From: Candidatus Saccharibacteria bacterium UBA3304
GTDB taxonomy: Bacteria > Patescibacteriota > Saccharimonadia > Saccharimonadales > Saccharimonadaceae
NCBI GenBank assembly: GCA_002361425.1
Contig: DESW01000008.1
Location: forward strand, 1 to 27,046
Direction: 5' to 3'
Length of the DNA: 27,046 nucleotides
Shown here piece after piece: positions 7,954-15,171 of this stretch (the first letter of the stretch is position 1; every line of letters starts with the position of its first letter). The translations under genes and the position numbers were made by a program. The notes beneath the pieces were generated by a model that had not been told where the DNA came from, did no database searches, and saw only the letters and a program-made list of their open reading frames with translations.

Positions 7954-9561
7954 ATGAGCGACGACGAATATCGCAACGGCTTCGGTGAGAGCGACGCTCC
8001 AGCTGAAACTCCAGCTGAAGAGCCTGTAAAAACCGAAGAAGAAATTGCTGCCGAAACGGCAAAGGCTGAGGAAGATTTTATCTCCACTCCAGAAGATACT
8101 ATCGAAAATCCTTTGGTACCAGAAGAAAAGACTGATGACGAAGACGAGGATCGCCTAAAAGGTGCAATCGGCTCCGGTAATCTAGCAGTTGATTATCCAG
8201 AGGAAGCAGCTCCAGCAGAAGAACCTGCAGTCGAAGAGACTCCAGCTGAGGCTCCAGCCGAGGAGGCTCCTGCTACGGAAGCGCCTGCAGAAGAAGCTGC
8301 GCCTGTTGCTGAAACTCCAGTAGAGGAAGCTCCAGCTACTACGCCAGTTGCAGAGGCTACTGCTACGGTAGCTGATTATGCTGCTCCTAAAAAGAAATCT
8401 AAAGCTGGTTTGATTATTACTCTCGTTGTAATCTTCTTGCTTTTGATCGGTGGCGGCGTTGGCTTCTTTATTTGGATGATGTCCAACGAGTCTCCTGAAA
8501 ACCTTTTGAAGGATTCTCTCGCAAAGCTCTGGACTTCTGAGAATATTCAGATGGCTGGTACTTTGTCTAATGATAGTAAAAAGAAAGATGACGGTGCATC
8601 TAGCTTCGAAATAACTTTCGATGGTGCGAAGTCTGGCGGTAATATTACCGGTAGCGGCAAAATTAAAGGTAAAGCAAGCGGCGCAGACATCAATATTGAT
8701 TTCAGCGCTTCCTATATTAAGGGTGGCGAAGCTTACTTTAAACTCGAAGGCCTTAAGAAACTCGTAGAGAGCCTTGGTCTTGAGGATGGTGACGATGAAA
8801 GCGGTATCAGCTCTCTTATGGGCGACTACTCTGCGCTTCTTTCCTCCTTGCTCGGCGCAATCGTAAAGAAGGTTGATGGTCAGTGGTACAAGATTACCGC
8901 TAGCGAAGCTAAAGAAAATAGCATCATTAAGAGCGCGGGCTGTATGCTCGAAAACATTGACGGCGCTCTCGATCCTGAGACTATGAAGAAGGTTGCTGAT
9001 ATCTATAAAGAGCATCCATTCATCGCTGCTGATAAAGACAGCGAAGTTAAAGAAGAGAATGGCGTAAAGCTTATCGTCGCAAAGATTAACAAAGACGAAT
9101 CAAAGAAGTTTGCTGAAGAAGTAAAGAAGATTGATTCTATGAAGAAGATCGTAGCTTGCTCTGACGAAAAGGAAGAGGAAGAAGAGGACGAGAAGAATGC
9201 TAAAGATACTAAGGTTACCCTCGGTATCAAGCCATGGTCTCACGAGCTCGTATCTGCAGTCATTTCTAGCGAAGGCGAAGAAGGTACTAGCAAGCTTGAC
9301 GTAAAGATGACTTACGATAAGAAAGATATTTCTGCTCCAAGCGACGCAAAGTCTTTCGATAAGCTTGGCAGCGAAATCGAAGAAGCTGTAAAAGACGCAA
9401 TGAGCGACTACATTGACGAAATGTGTAAGAGTACTTACGGTTCTTATGGCCAGTCTCTCGTAGACTACTGTAAGCAGGCTGCTCAGCAGCAGATGGGTAA
9501 CTTCGATCCATCTCAGCTACTTGGCGGTTTTATGGGTAGCAATAGCTCGACTGAACTGTAA
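7954..9561 (+). CDS. Large single-pass membrane protein with acidic tail
   Basis: A 535-aa protein with no family I can name. Residues 1-145 are an acidic Glu/Pro/Ala tail with repeats of the type PAEEAPA. The membrane segment lies at ~151-176 (LIITLVVIFLLLIGGGVGFF). The outside part (~178-535) starts NESPENLLKDSLAKLW, then has alternating beta-type segments and ends in a Gln-rich tail. Its layout (helix NLLKDSL..., long beta stretch, conserved Cys pairs) loosely recalls lipoprotein-type LolA/LppX folds, but this is only a resemblance. Cysteines occur near the middle and at the end (EMCKSTYG, VDYCKQAA). GGGG in the end of the previous gene can act as SD. A strong terminator follows. Confidence 0.75.
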   Translation: MSDDEYRNGFGESDAPAETPAEEPVKTEEEIAAETAKAEEDFISTPEDTIENPLVPEEKTDDEDEDRLKGAIGSGNLAVDYPEEAAPAEEPAVEETPAEAPAEEAPATEAPAEEAAPVAETPVEEAPATTPVAEATATVADYAAPKKKSKAGLIITLVVIFLLLIGGGVGFFIWMMSNESPENLLKDSLAKLWTSENIQMAGTLSNDSKKKDDGASSFEITFDGAKSGGNITGSGKIKGKASGADINIDFSASYIKGGEAYFKLEGLKKLVESLGLEDGDDESGISSLMGDYSALLSSLLGAIVKKVDGQWYKITASEAKENSIIKSAGCMLENIDGALDPETMKKVADIYKEHPFIAADKDSEVKEENGVKLIVAKINKDESKKFAEEVKKIDSMKKIVACSDEKEEEEEDEKNAKDTKVTLGIKPWSHELVSAVISSEGEEGTSKLDVKMTYDKKDISAPSDAKSFDKLGSEIEEAVKDAMSDYIDEMCKSTYGSYGQSLVDYCKQAAQQQMGNFDPSQLLGGFMGSNSSTEL

Positions 9562-9573
9562 AACAAACATAGG

Positions 9574-9605
9574 AATCCGCCCGGTGAAAAAACGGGCGGA
9601 TTTTT
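9574..9605 (+). terminator. Rho-independent terminator
   Basis: AATCCGCCCG (9574-9583) pairs with CGGGCGGATT (9593-9602) and is followed by T's to 9605. The uvrC -10 starts only five bases after the T-run. Confidence 0.9.
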
Positions 9606-9609
9606 GTTG

Positions 9610-9615
9610 TAGAAT
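9610..9615 (+). promoter_or_regulatory. -10 of uvrC, leaderless start
   Basis: TAGAAT, then six bases, then the ATG at 9622. A start seven bases after the hexamer would put the first RNA base on the A of ATG. The preceding terminator rules out read-through as the main source of message. Confidence 0.6.
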
Positions 9616-9621
9616 AATAGT

Positions 9622-10896
9622 ATGACGCCTAAGCTTAAAGAGAAGCTAAAAGAACTTCCGCGCGAACCGGGTGTTTATTTTCATAAGAATCGCGCAGGAG
9701 AGGTGATTTACGTTGGTAAGGCGGCGATTCTGCGTAATCGTGTACGCCAATATTTTCAATCGCCGGAACGTAAGGATGCGAAGACGCGGGCGCTTGTGGC
9801 GGAGATTGACGATACGGATTGGATTGTAGTTGATACGGAGATGGACGCGCTATTTCTCGAAAGCGAGATGATTAAACGCTATATGCCGAAGTGGAATATT
9901 CTTTTGCGCGACGATAAGTCTGTGAGCTACGTGCGCATCGACATGAAGTCTGAGGTGCCGTATGTGACGATGACGCGTAATCCAGAGGATGACGGTGCGG
10001 AATATTTTGGTCCGTATTATGGCAAGACGGCAATTACGCGTGCGCTGAGGATTTTGCGTAAAATCTTTCCGTATTATGACCGCCCATACACTGGTCGTAA
10101 AACTTTGAACACGGATCTTGGCCTTACGCCGGGAATTGAAACTGGCAAGATGACGCCGCGCGATTATAAGCATAATTTGCGCCGAATGATTAGTTATCTA
10201 AAGGGGAATCGTAAGCGTCTGGTGCGCGATATCGAGAAGCTAATGTATGAAGCGGCGGCAAAAGGTGAGTATGAGAAGGCGGCCGAGTATCGTAATCAGT
10301 TCTTTGGCTTGAAGGGGCTTGGTACGAAGATTGTTTTTTCGGATAAAGAATTCTTGGATATCTCGAGCGATCAGGCGCTGCAGGATTTGCAAAGTATTCT
10401 AGGACTAGAGAAGCCGTTAGTACGCATTGAGGGCTATGACATTAGTCACCAGTCCGGTACGAACGTGGTTGGCTCGATGGTGTGTTTCATAAATGGTACG
10501 GCTGACAGAACGAAATATAAGCGTTTTAAATTGCGGAAGCAGCAGAATAATGATCCAGAGAGCATGCTTGAGGTTTTGACGCGCCGTTTGCGCCACCTAG
10601 AAGATTGGGGTAGACCGGATTTGATCGTTTTAGACGGTTCGGTAGGGCAGTTATCGGCAGTACGGGCGGTTTGCGCAGAAGCTGGCGTGCCAGTGATTGG
10701 GCGCGATAAGAGCGGTGATCATAGCAAGAATGCGCGCGTGCGTATTGTCCTGCTAGAAGGCGAGGAAGATTATCGGATGGTAGAGTTGGCGCCAGATAGC
10801 CATATCGCGAAATTGATTGCGCGTATTGACGACGAAAGCCACCGTTTTGCAATTCAGTACCACACTTTATTAAAGCGTAAGGATGCGCTAAAATAG
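9622..10896 (+). CDS. uvrC: UvrC-type excinuclease subunit, short form
   Basis: This is the dual-incision nuclease of nucleotide excision repair, working with UvrA/UvrB. The 424-aa protein has a GIY-YIG domain (PGVYF at 16-20, IYVGKA at 29-34, Glu80), a UVR helix pair for UvrB contact (~203-230) and the RNase H-like half with the expected spacing of Asp273, Asp311, Asp338 and His407 (GYDISH, NNDPES, LDGSVGQL, DDESHRFAI). Two things are missing. It stops right after the His motif, so the C-terminal (HhH)2 domain of ~600-aa UvrC is absent. The segment after RPY (154-156), where typical UvrC has four clustered Cys, contains no Cys. The start appears leaderless, and the gene's end (TAAAATAG) overlaps a -10 for the next gene. 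Confidence 0.92.
   Translation: MTPKLKEKLKELPREPGVYFHKNRAGEVIYVGKAAILRNRVRQYFQSPERKDAKTRALVAEIDDTDWIVVDTEMDALFLESEMIKRYMPKWNILLRDDKSVSYVRIDMKSEVPYVTMTRNPEDDGAEYFGPYYGKTAITRALRILRKIFPYYDRPYTGRKTLNTDLGLTPGIETGKMTPRDYKHNLRRMISYLKGNRKRLVRDIEKLMYEAAAKGEYEKAAEYRNQFFGLKGLGTKIVFSDKEFLDISSDQALQDLQSILGLEKPLVRIEGYDISHQSGTNVVGSMVCFINGTADRTKYKRFKLRKQQNNDPESMLEVLTRRLRHLEDWGRPDLIVLDGSVGQLSAVRAVCAEAGVPVIGRDKSGDHSKNARVRIVLLEGEEDYRMVELAPDSHIAKLIARIDDESHRFAIQYHTLLKRKDALK
10889..10894 (+). promoter_or_regulatory. -10 overlapping the uvrC stop codon
   Basis: TAAAAT lies six bases before the ATG at 10901. The hexamer runs into the uvrC stop (CTA AAA TAG). There is no SD, so the next gene may be read from a leaderless RNA. 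Confidence 0.5.
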
Positions 10897-10900
10897 GCTT

Positions 10901-11278
10901 ATGGTAAAAGGGCAGGTAGTTAGATTTATTTTGCGTTGGTTCGTGTCCAGCGTAGCAATGTATATCTGCATTAATTTCTTTGGCTCCTTCCGTGAAGGCT
11001 CCGAAATGATGCGCAATAGTTTTTGGCTCTATGTTTCGGCTGGTTTGATTTTCTCGGTTGTAAACACGGTAATTAAGCCAATTTTAACGATTTTCTCTTT
11101 GCCGCTTATCTTCTTGACGCTCGGTCTCTTCACGATTTTAGTTAATGCAGCAATGGTCGGCTTGACGATTTGGATTATGCCAGACGTTCAGATGAGTTTC
11201 TGGGGTGCAATTGAGAGCTGTATATTGATTTCGGTGATTAATTACCTTGTCAATCTGGCTATGCCTGATGTAAAATAG
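10901..11278 (+). CDS. Phage holin superfamily IV / YvlD-like membrane protein
   Basis: A 125-aa hydrophobic protein with about four membrane helices. The sequence VNTVIKPILTIFSLPLIFLT followed by LGLFTILVNAAMVGLT (~55-87) is the hallmark of the DUF/PF04020 'phage holin family 4' group (COG1950, YvlD). Despite the name, members are ordinary chromosomal membrane proteins of unknown role, and nothing here suggests a prophage. It lies five bases after uvrC and starts without an SD, behind a -10 six bases upstream. The end repeats the pattern: GTA AAA TAG carries the -10 for secG. Confidence 0.85.
   Translation: MVKGQVVRFILRWFVSSVAMYICINFFGSFREGSEMMRNSFWLYVSAGLIFSVVNTVIKPILTIFSLPLIFLTLGLFTILVNAAMVGLTIWIMPDVQMSFWGAIESCILISVINYLVNLAMPDVK
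11271..11276 (+). promoter_or_regulatory. -10 overlapping a stop codon, before secG
   Basis: TAAAAT, six bases, then the secG ATG at 11283. The layout is the same as at 10889: hexamer, TAG stop, four bases, ATGG. Confidence 0.5.
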
Positions 11279-11282
11279 ACCT

Positions 11283-11507
11283 ATGGAAATAGGTGCTATT
11301 TGTAATACTATCACTGCCGTTTCGGCCGTTTTGCTAATTCTTTTGATTTTGCTTCAGCAGCGTGGTGCTAGCCTTGGCGCTGGCTTTGGCGCAAGTGGTG
11401 AGCTTTTCACGGAGCGCCGCGGTCTCGAGAAGTCTATGTTCAATACGACTGTCGTGATTGCATTTATCTTTGCGCTTTCGATCTTAGCAACTTTAATTGC
11501 AGGGTAA
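11283..11507 (+). CDS. secG: Preprotein translocase subunit SecG
   Basis: This is the small auxiliary subunit of the SecYEG channel. The 74-aa protein has two membrane helices (about residues 7-25 and 53-72) separated by the family's Gly-rich loop: LLQQRGASLGAGFGASG at ~23-39, then LFTERRG. Length and pattern are typical. It has no SD and is probably leaderless. Its stop abuts the ATG of the peptide-binding protein with no gap, so translation of the two genes is likely coupled. Confidence 0.92.
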   Translation: MEIGAICNTITAVSAVLLILLILLQQRGASLGAGFGASGELFTERRGLEKSMFNTTVVIAFIFALSILATLIAG

Positions 11508-13295
11508 ATGAGTAAAACCAAGAAAAAGAGTGGGCGTAGTCGTTTTAGCCGTAAAAAGATTGCGGAATTTTATCATGAGTCGACCGATAAGGTAGGTAAG
11601 CATTTTTCTGATAATTTTATTTCCCGCATTCAGAACGCTCATGAGGTACGCCTTTGGATTATCGAGTGGGTGCTCTTGGTTGTTGTTGTTTTCTTGTTCG
11701 CGATTGTTCAGATGATGTGGTACGGCGATTCATATCATACGGACGCATTCGTAAGAGGTGGCGACTATACTGAGGCAGTGCTCGGCGACGTGAAGTCAAT
11801 GAATCCGCTTTATGCTTCGAACAACGCCGAAAAGACGCTCAGTAAGCTTTTGTTTGCAAATCTTGTATCGCCAGATAGCTCTGGTCATATTAAGGGTGAG
11901 CTTGCGAAGAGCGTGAAGATGGATAATTCTGGCAAAGTTTGGACTGTAACTTTGCGCGACAATATTAACTGGTCGGATGGCGAGCCGATTGTAGCAGATG
12001 ACATTATTTACACTGTAGATTTGATTCGCGACAAGTCTGCAAAGACGACGATTTCGGCGGATTTCTCACGCGTAACGACGAAGAAGATTAATGATAAAAC
12101 GGTAGAGTTCACTTTGCCTTCGACCTATGTGGACTTTATGGATACGCTTGAGTTTCCGCTATTGCCAAAGCATATTCTTGGCGATGTCAACCCGGCGCTC
12201 GTTTATGAAAATGAATTTTCGAAGAAGCCGATCGGTTCTGGCCCATTCGTCTTGAATGCGATGCAGGCGGCAACGGTTACTCAGCTTAATACCTATACGA
12301 TTTATCTAAACCGCAATACGAAGTACTTCTTGTCCGACACGAAGCTTGATACCTTTACGCTTAAGACCTATAAAAAACGCGAAGATATTATTTCTGCTTT
12401 GAATGCTTCCGAGGTTACGGCGACGGCTGAGCTCGGTCTTGATTCGGCCGAGAAGCTTCGTAATGGTATTTCTTCGCGTGAGAGCCTCTTGAATGGTGGT
12501 GTGTTTGCCTTTATTAACACGAAGAGCGATAATCTTACGAATAAGACTTTGCGCCAGGCAATTAGCCGTGGTGTAAATATGGCTAAGGTGCGCGAGGGTA
12601 TTGATGATTCGCAGTTGCTTGACTATCCGATTCTTGTACGTCAGGAATCGCTTAAGTATCCCGATTTGCTCGGTTATGATCTTAAGGAAGCGAAGGCTTT
12701 GGTAGAGAAGGCTGGCTTTAAGTATAATGAGCAGGGCAAGATTATTAACAAAGAAGGTTTGCCGGTTACACTTAATGCAGTAGTACAGAAGCGTGACGTG
12801 ATTGCGCGTGTGGCGGAGCGTTTTGTTGATGAACTGAGGACGCTCGGCTTCGAGGTTACCTTGAATATTTATGATGAATCGCAGACGGCGGCGGACTTCT
12901 TCACGACGGTCGTACGTCCACGTGATTACGACATCTTGTTCTATGAGGTTGACCTTGGCGTGAGTGCCGATCCGTTTGTTTACTATAGCTCCACACAGGC
13001 ATCGACTGGTGGTTGGAACTTCAGCAACTACGAGAATAGTCTAGTAGACGATGCGCTTTTGTCGGCTCATATTACGACTAATATGAATACGCGCAAAGCG
13101 AAGTATGAATACTTCTTGAAGACGTGGGTGAATGATGTGCCTGCGCTCGGCCTCTATCAGTCGAGCTTGAAGTATTACTACAGCCCAAATGTTGAAATTT
13201 ACTCTGAAAACTTGCAGATGACCGACGTCCTCGACCGTTTTAGTGACGTGCGTTATTGGGCGAGTGAGAAGCGTTCTGTAAATGTAACGCCTTAA
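11508..13295 (+). CDS. Membrane-anchored peptide/oligopeptide-binding protein (SBP_bac_5)
   Basis: A 595-aa extracytoplasmic solute-binding protein of the OppA/DppA type (family 5). It has a basic cytoplasmic tail (1-45), a membrane anchor (~49-71) and then the binding domain. Recognisable family segments are LGDVKSMNPLYASN, WTVTLRDNINWSDGEPIVADDIIYTVDLI, PIGSGPFVL and LRQAISRGVN. It lacks a lipobox Cys and is tethered by the N-terminal helix instead. It would capture peptides for an ABC importer whose permease genes are not in this window. Peptide scavenging fits a host-dependent CPR lifestyle, which is an inference. The start follows the secG stop directly. Confidence 0.9.
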   Translation: MSKTKKKSGRSRFSRKKIAEFYHESTDKVGKHFSDNFISRIQNAHEVRLWIIEWVLLVVVVFLFAIVQMMWYGDSYHTDAFVRGGDYTEAVLGDVKSMNPLYASNNAEKTLSKLLFANLVSPDSSGHIKGELAKSVKMDNSGKVWTVTLRDNINWSDGEPIVADDIIYTVDLIRDKSAKTTISADFSRVTTKKINDKTVEFTLPSTYVDFMDTLEFPLLPKHILGDVNPALVYENEFSKKPIGSGPFVLNAMQAATVTQLNTYTIYLNRNTKYFLSDTKLDTFTLKTYKKREDIISALNASEVTATAELGLDSAEKLRNGISSRESLLNGGVFAFINTKSDNLTNKTLRQAISRGVNMAKVREGIDDSQLLDYPILVRQESLKYPDLLGYDLKEAKALVEKAGFKYNEQGKIINKEGLPVTLNAVVQKRDVIARVAERFVDELRTLGFEVTLNIYDESQTAADFFTTVVRPRDYDILFYEVDLGVSADPFVYYSSTQASTGGWNFSNYENSLVDDALLSAHITTNMNTRKAKYEYFLKTWVNDVPALGLYQSSLKYYYSPNVEIYSENLQMTDVLDRFSDVRYWASEKRSVNVTP

Positions 13296-13298
13296 TGC

Positions 13299-13327
13299 TT
13301 GCGAAAAACGATTTCGACTGATATAAT
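13299..13327 (+). promoter_or_regulatory. tRNA-Leu promoter
   Basis: -35 TTGCGA (13299-13304), 17-bp spacer, and TATAAT (13322-13327) with a TGA extension just upstream. RNA would start about five bases before the mature tRNA. Confidence 0.7.
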
Positions 13328-13338
13328 ACATTGTATCT

Positions 13339-13429
13339 GCGCCCGTGGTGGAATTGGTAGACACGCTAGCTTGAGGTGCTAGTGGCTATTCAAACGGCTG
13401 TGCTAGTTCGAGTCTAGTCGGGCGCACCA
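13339..13429 (+). tRNA. tRNA-Leu (GAG)
   Basis: A 91-nt class II tRNA. Acceptor GCGCCCG (13339-13345) pairs with CGGGCGC (13419-13425), with discriminator A and an encoded CCA (13427-13429). The anticodon stem CTAGC/GCTAG encloses the loop TTGAGGT, giving anticodon GAG. A long variable arm precedes the T-arm GCTAG-TTCGAGT-CTAGT. The serine recombinase gene on the other strand ends inside its 3' part, and the tRNA is the likely integration site of the element that follows. Confidence 0.96.
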
Positions 13430-15022
13430 TAATGAATTTAAGTCCTCTCTGAGGTCTTTTTTCATCTGTTGAGGAGCGGTTCGAGCCGCCTCTTTTTTAG
13501 CTTTTAAGGATTCTTGGTTGTTGGCCACTGGAACTAGGTATTTAACAGGGGTGAAGATGATGGTTCTACCAGACAATTTCAAATCTGCTCCAAGTCTTTT
13601 AATGACGGTTCGTTTTCGCTCCCAGTCGTCTGAATCGAAGTCTTCTTTAGCATAACGAGCGAACATGAACACATCGTTAGCTTTGTCCTTCCAGTCGTTT
13701 GCGACGGTTACGACGCGGCTACGAGCATCTTCTAGCCGAGTAATCTCTTTGTTCAGTGCTTCTTGCTCAGATAAGAAGAAGGCGTTATCCGTAATCACGC
13801 CAGTATATACTGCGCGCCTAAGCGAATCTAGCTCGTGTTTCTTTTTGGCTAGTTGATTATTGATGCTGGCAATCTTATCGTTTTGCTCGGTTACTTCCGC
13901 TAGGTCTTCTTCGGCTAGCGCCTCAACCGCCAACCGATAGAAGTCTTCATCAATCGTATACTTGCATAGCTCGTCTCTAATCTGTTTGATTAGTTCGCTT
14001 TCACTGACATAGACAGCTCGATTCTTACAGCGCATATTTGGATTTTTACCACAGCAATGACAGTAGCGATATTCTTTTACGGTTCCATCGCTGAGCTTCT
14101 TGTATTTCTTTTCGGTCACGACGGCATAGCCACATTCAGCACACGTAATCATGCCTCTGAGAATGAATTCATACGGGTCATTCTTAGGTCTGCTATTATG
14201 TCTGCTCGGGTCAAGAATGTCTTGCATTTGTTCAAATTGCGCAGACGAAATCATGGCAGGGTGATTCCCATTATATTCCTGGCCGCCCCACCTTAACTTG
14301 CCCATATAGAATGGGTTCTGAAGCAGGTTTCTGATAGCGTTGTGGGTGAGCGGTTTGCCGCCCCTCTTTTTTGTCTGAACCGTCCTGATACCTAACTCCT
14401 CGTCGGCGATTTTAGTTAGCTCGGAGACGGTGTATGTGCCAGTGAGAGCCTTCCGCCATAGCTCGGCAACTCTGTCGAACATTATTGGATCTTTAACAAT
14501 GACTTTCTCGATTCGGTCATTGATATATCCGACGGGCGGAACGGCGGGATAATCGCCTTTGGCGGCCTTAGAGTCCATTCCGCGCCTTACTTTCGCCATA
14601 AGGTCTTTAATAAAGCGGCTATTCATACTATTTTCGATAGTAAATAACAACTCGTCGTTATTGCGATACCATTTTTCATGAGTGCGGATTCCAGTCAACA
14701 CGCCCGTGTCTAGTAGCCATTGAAGCCGTCCGCCGTCTAGAGGGTTGCGCGAGAGGCGACTAGTATCCCACGCGAGAATAACATTGTATTTTCCTTTCTG
14801 AATGTCTGTCATCATCTTCTCGAAAACGACGCGAACGTTCGGCGCTTTTGCGCTTTTAGATTCGTGAAGAACCTCGACGATTTTAATTCCTTCGTCCTTC
14901 GCGACTTCCTTCATGATGCGGATTTGGTCGTCGATAGACTGGACTTGTTTGTCGTCAGACTCAGTTGATTTCCGTGCGTAGAGCACGGCTTTTATGGTTG
15001 CATTTTCAATAGTTTTATTCAT
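13403..15022 (-). CDS. Large serine recombinase (integrase)
   Basis: A 539-aa site-specific recombinase. It has an N-terminal resolvase domain with YARKSTES and nucleophile Ser19, an AWDTSRLSRN motif, a recombinase domain, a Cys4 zinc-ribbon (CAECGY...CHCCGKNPNMRC) around residues 300-345 and a coiled coil (~390-440) typical of phiC31/TnpX-type enzymes. It would catalyse integration and excision of the element. I chose the ATG at 15022 because GGAG (15030-15033) sits seven bases upstream; an in-frame TTG at 15070 lies inside the leader hairpin and is unlikely. The last codons (...WCARLDSN, stop) are antisense to tRNA-Leu, so the frame ends in chromosomal DNA at attL. It lies downstream of the primase and has its own promoter and structured leader. 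Confidence 0.93.
   Translation of the reverse strand: MNKTIENATIKAVLYARKSTESDDKQVQSIDDQIRIMKEVAKDEGIKIVEVLHESKSAKAPNVRVVFEKMMTDIQKGKYNVILAWDTSRLSRNPLDGGRLQWLLDTGVLTGIRTHEKWYRNNDELLFTIENSMNSRFIKDLMAKVRRGMDSKAAKGDYPAVPPVGYINDRIEKVIVKDPIMFDRVAELWRKALTGTYTVSELTKIADEELGIRTVQTKKRGGKPLTHNAIRNLLQNPFYMGKLRWGGQEYNGNHPAMISSAQFEQMQDILDPSRHNSRPKNDPYEFILRGMITCAECGYAVVTEKKYKKLSDGTVKEYRYCHCCGKNPNMRCKNRAVYVSESELIKQIRDELCKYTIDEDFYRLAVEALAEEDLAEVTEQNDKIASINNQLAKKKHELDSLRRAVYTGVITDNAFFLSEQEALNKEITRLEDARSRVVTVANDWKDKANDVFMFARYAKEDFDSDDWERKRTVIKRLGADLKLSGRTIIFTPVKYLVPVANNQESLKAKKEAARTAPQQMKKDLREDLNSLWCARLDSN
13424..13429. other. Proposed attL core (GCACCA)
   Basis: The last six bases of tRNA-Leu, repeated at 26,545-26,550. 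Nearby matches (t...gg.GCACCA.aat) extend the similarity weakly on both sides. Serine recombinases need only a very short common core. Confidence 0.45.
13440..13462 (+). terminator. Terminator after tRNA-Leu, inside recombinase gene
   Basis: AAGTCCTC (13440-13447) pairs with GAGGTCTT (13451-13458) around a TCT loop, with one T-T mismatch, and a run of T's follows to 13462. It would end the tRNA transcript and lies within the last 20 codons of the convergent recombinase, i.e. on the element side of the junction. Confidence 0.6.
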
Positions 15023-15146
15023 TTTGAAACTCCAAAAAGGACGGCCGATTGTTCCACTTCCAGAACGCAAAGTCCTTTCCGTATCGGCCGTCCTATTATG
15101 GACGGAAAATAAATACGGACTAGCGTTTTATATCTGGAAATGGAAC
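15023..15146 (-). promoter_or_regulatory. Structured leader of the recombinase gene (putative attenuator)
   Basis: On the minus strand the predicted RNA starts at ~15146 with arm A (15146-15133), which pairs with A' (15064-15051) over 14 bp, one of them G-U. Arm B (15093-15083, GGACGGCCGAT) lies within the A-A' loop and is a perfect 11-bp match to B' (15049-15039), which is followed by TTTTT (15038-15034) and then the SD GGAG (15030-15033). B-B' is therefore a terminator immediately before the SD. Its 5' arm is trapped when A-A' and the inner stems form, so the two folds compete. Confidence 0.6.
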
Positions 15147-15152
15147 ACTTTT

Positions 15153-15161
15153 ATTATATCA
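15153..15161 (-). promoter_or_regulatory. Recombinase promoter, extended -10
   Basis: TGA TATAAT on the minus strand. The expected start, seven bases downstream, is 15146, exactly the first base of hairpin arm A. It lies just past the primase stop. Confidence 0.6.
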
Positions 15162-15171
15162 AATTTAGGTA

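Noticed and set aside
8182..9015. A 277-codon frame antisense to the protein at 7954
   Set aside because: Low-complexity mirror of the Glu/Pro/Ala tail (Arg/Ser/Trp-rich), a typical shadow.
10901..11278. Prophage holin
   Set aside because: The family name is misleading; the neighbours are housekeeping genes and no phage gene is near.
15023..15070. An upstream in-frame TTG start for the recombinase
   Set aside because: It lies inside the leader hairpin; the ATG at 15022 has a properly spaced GGAG.
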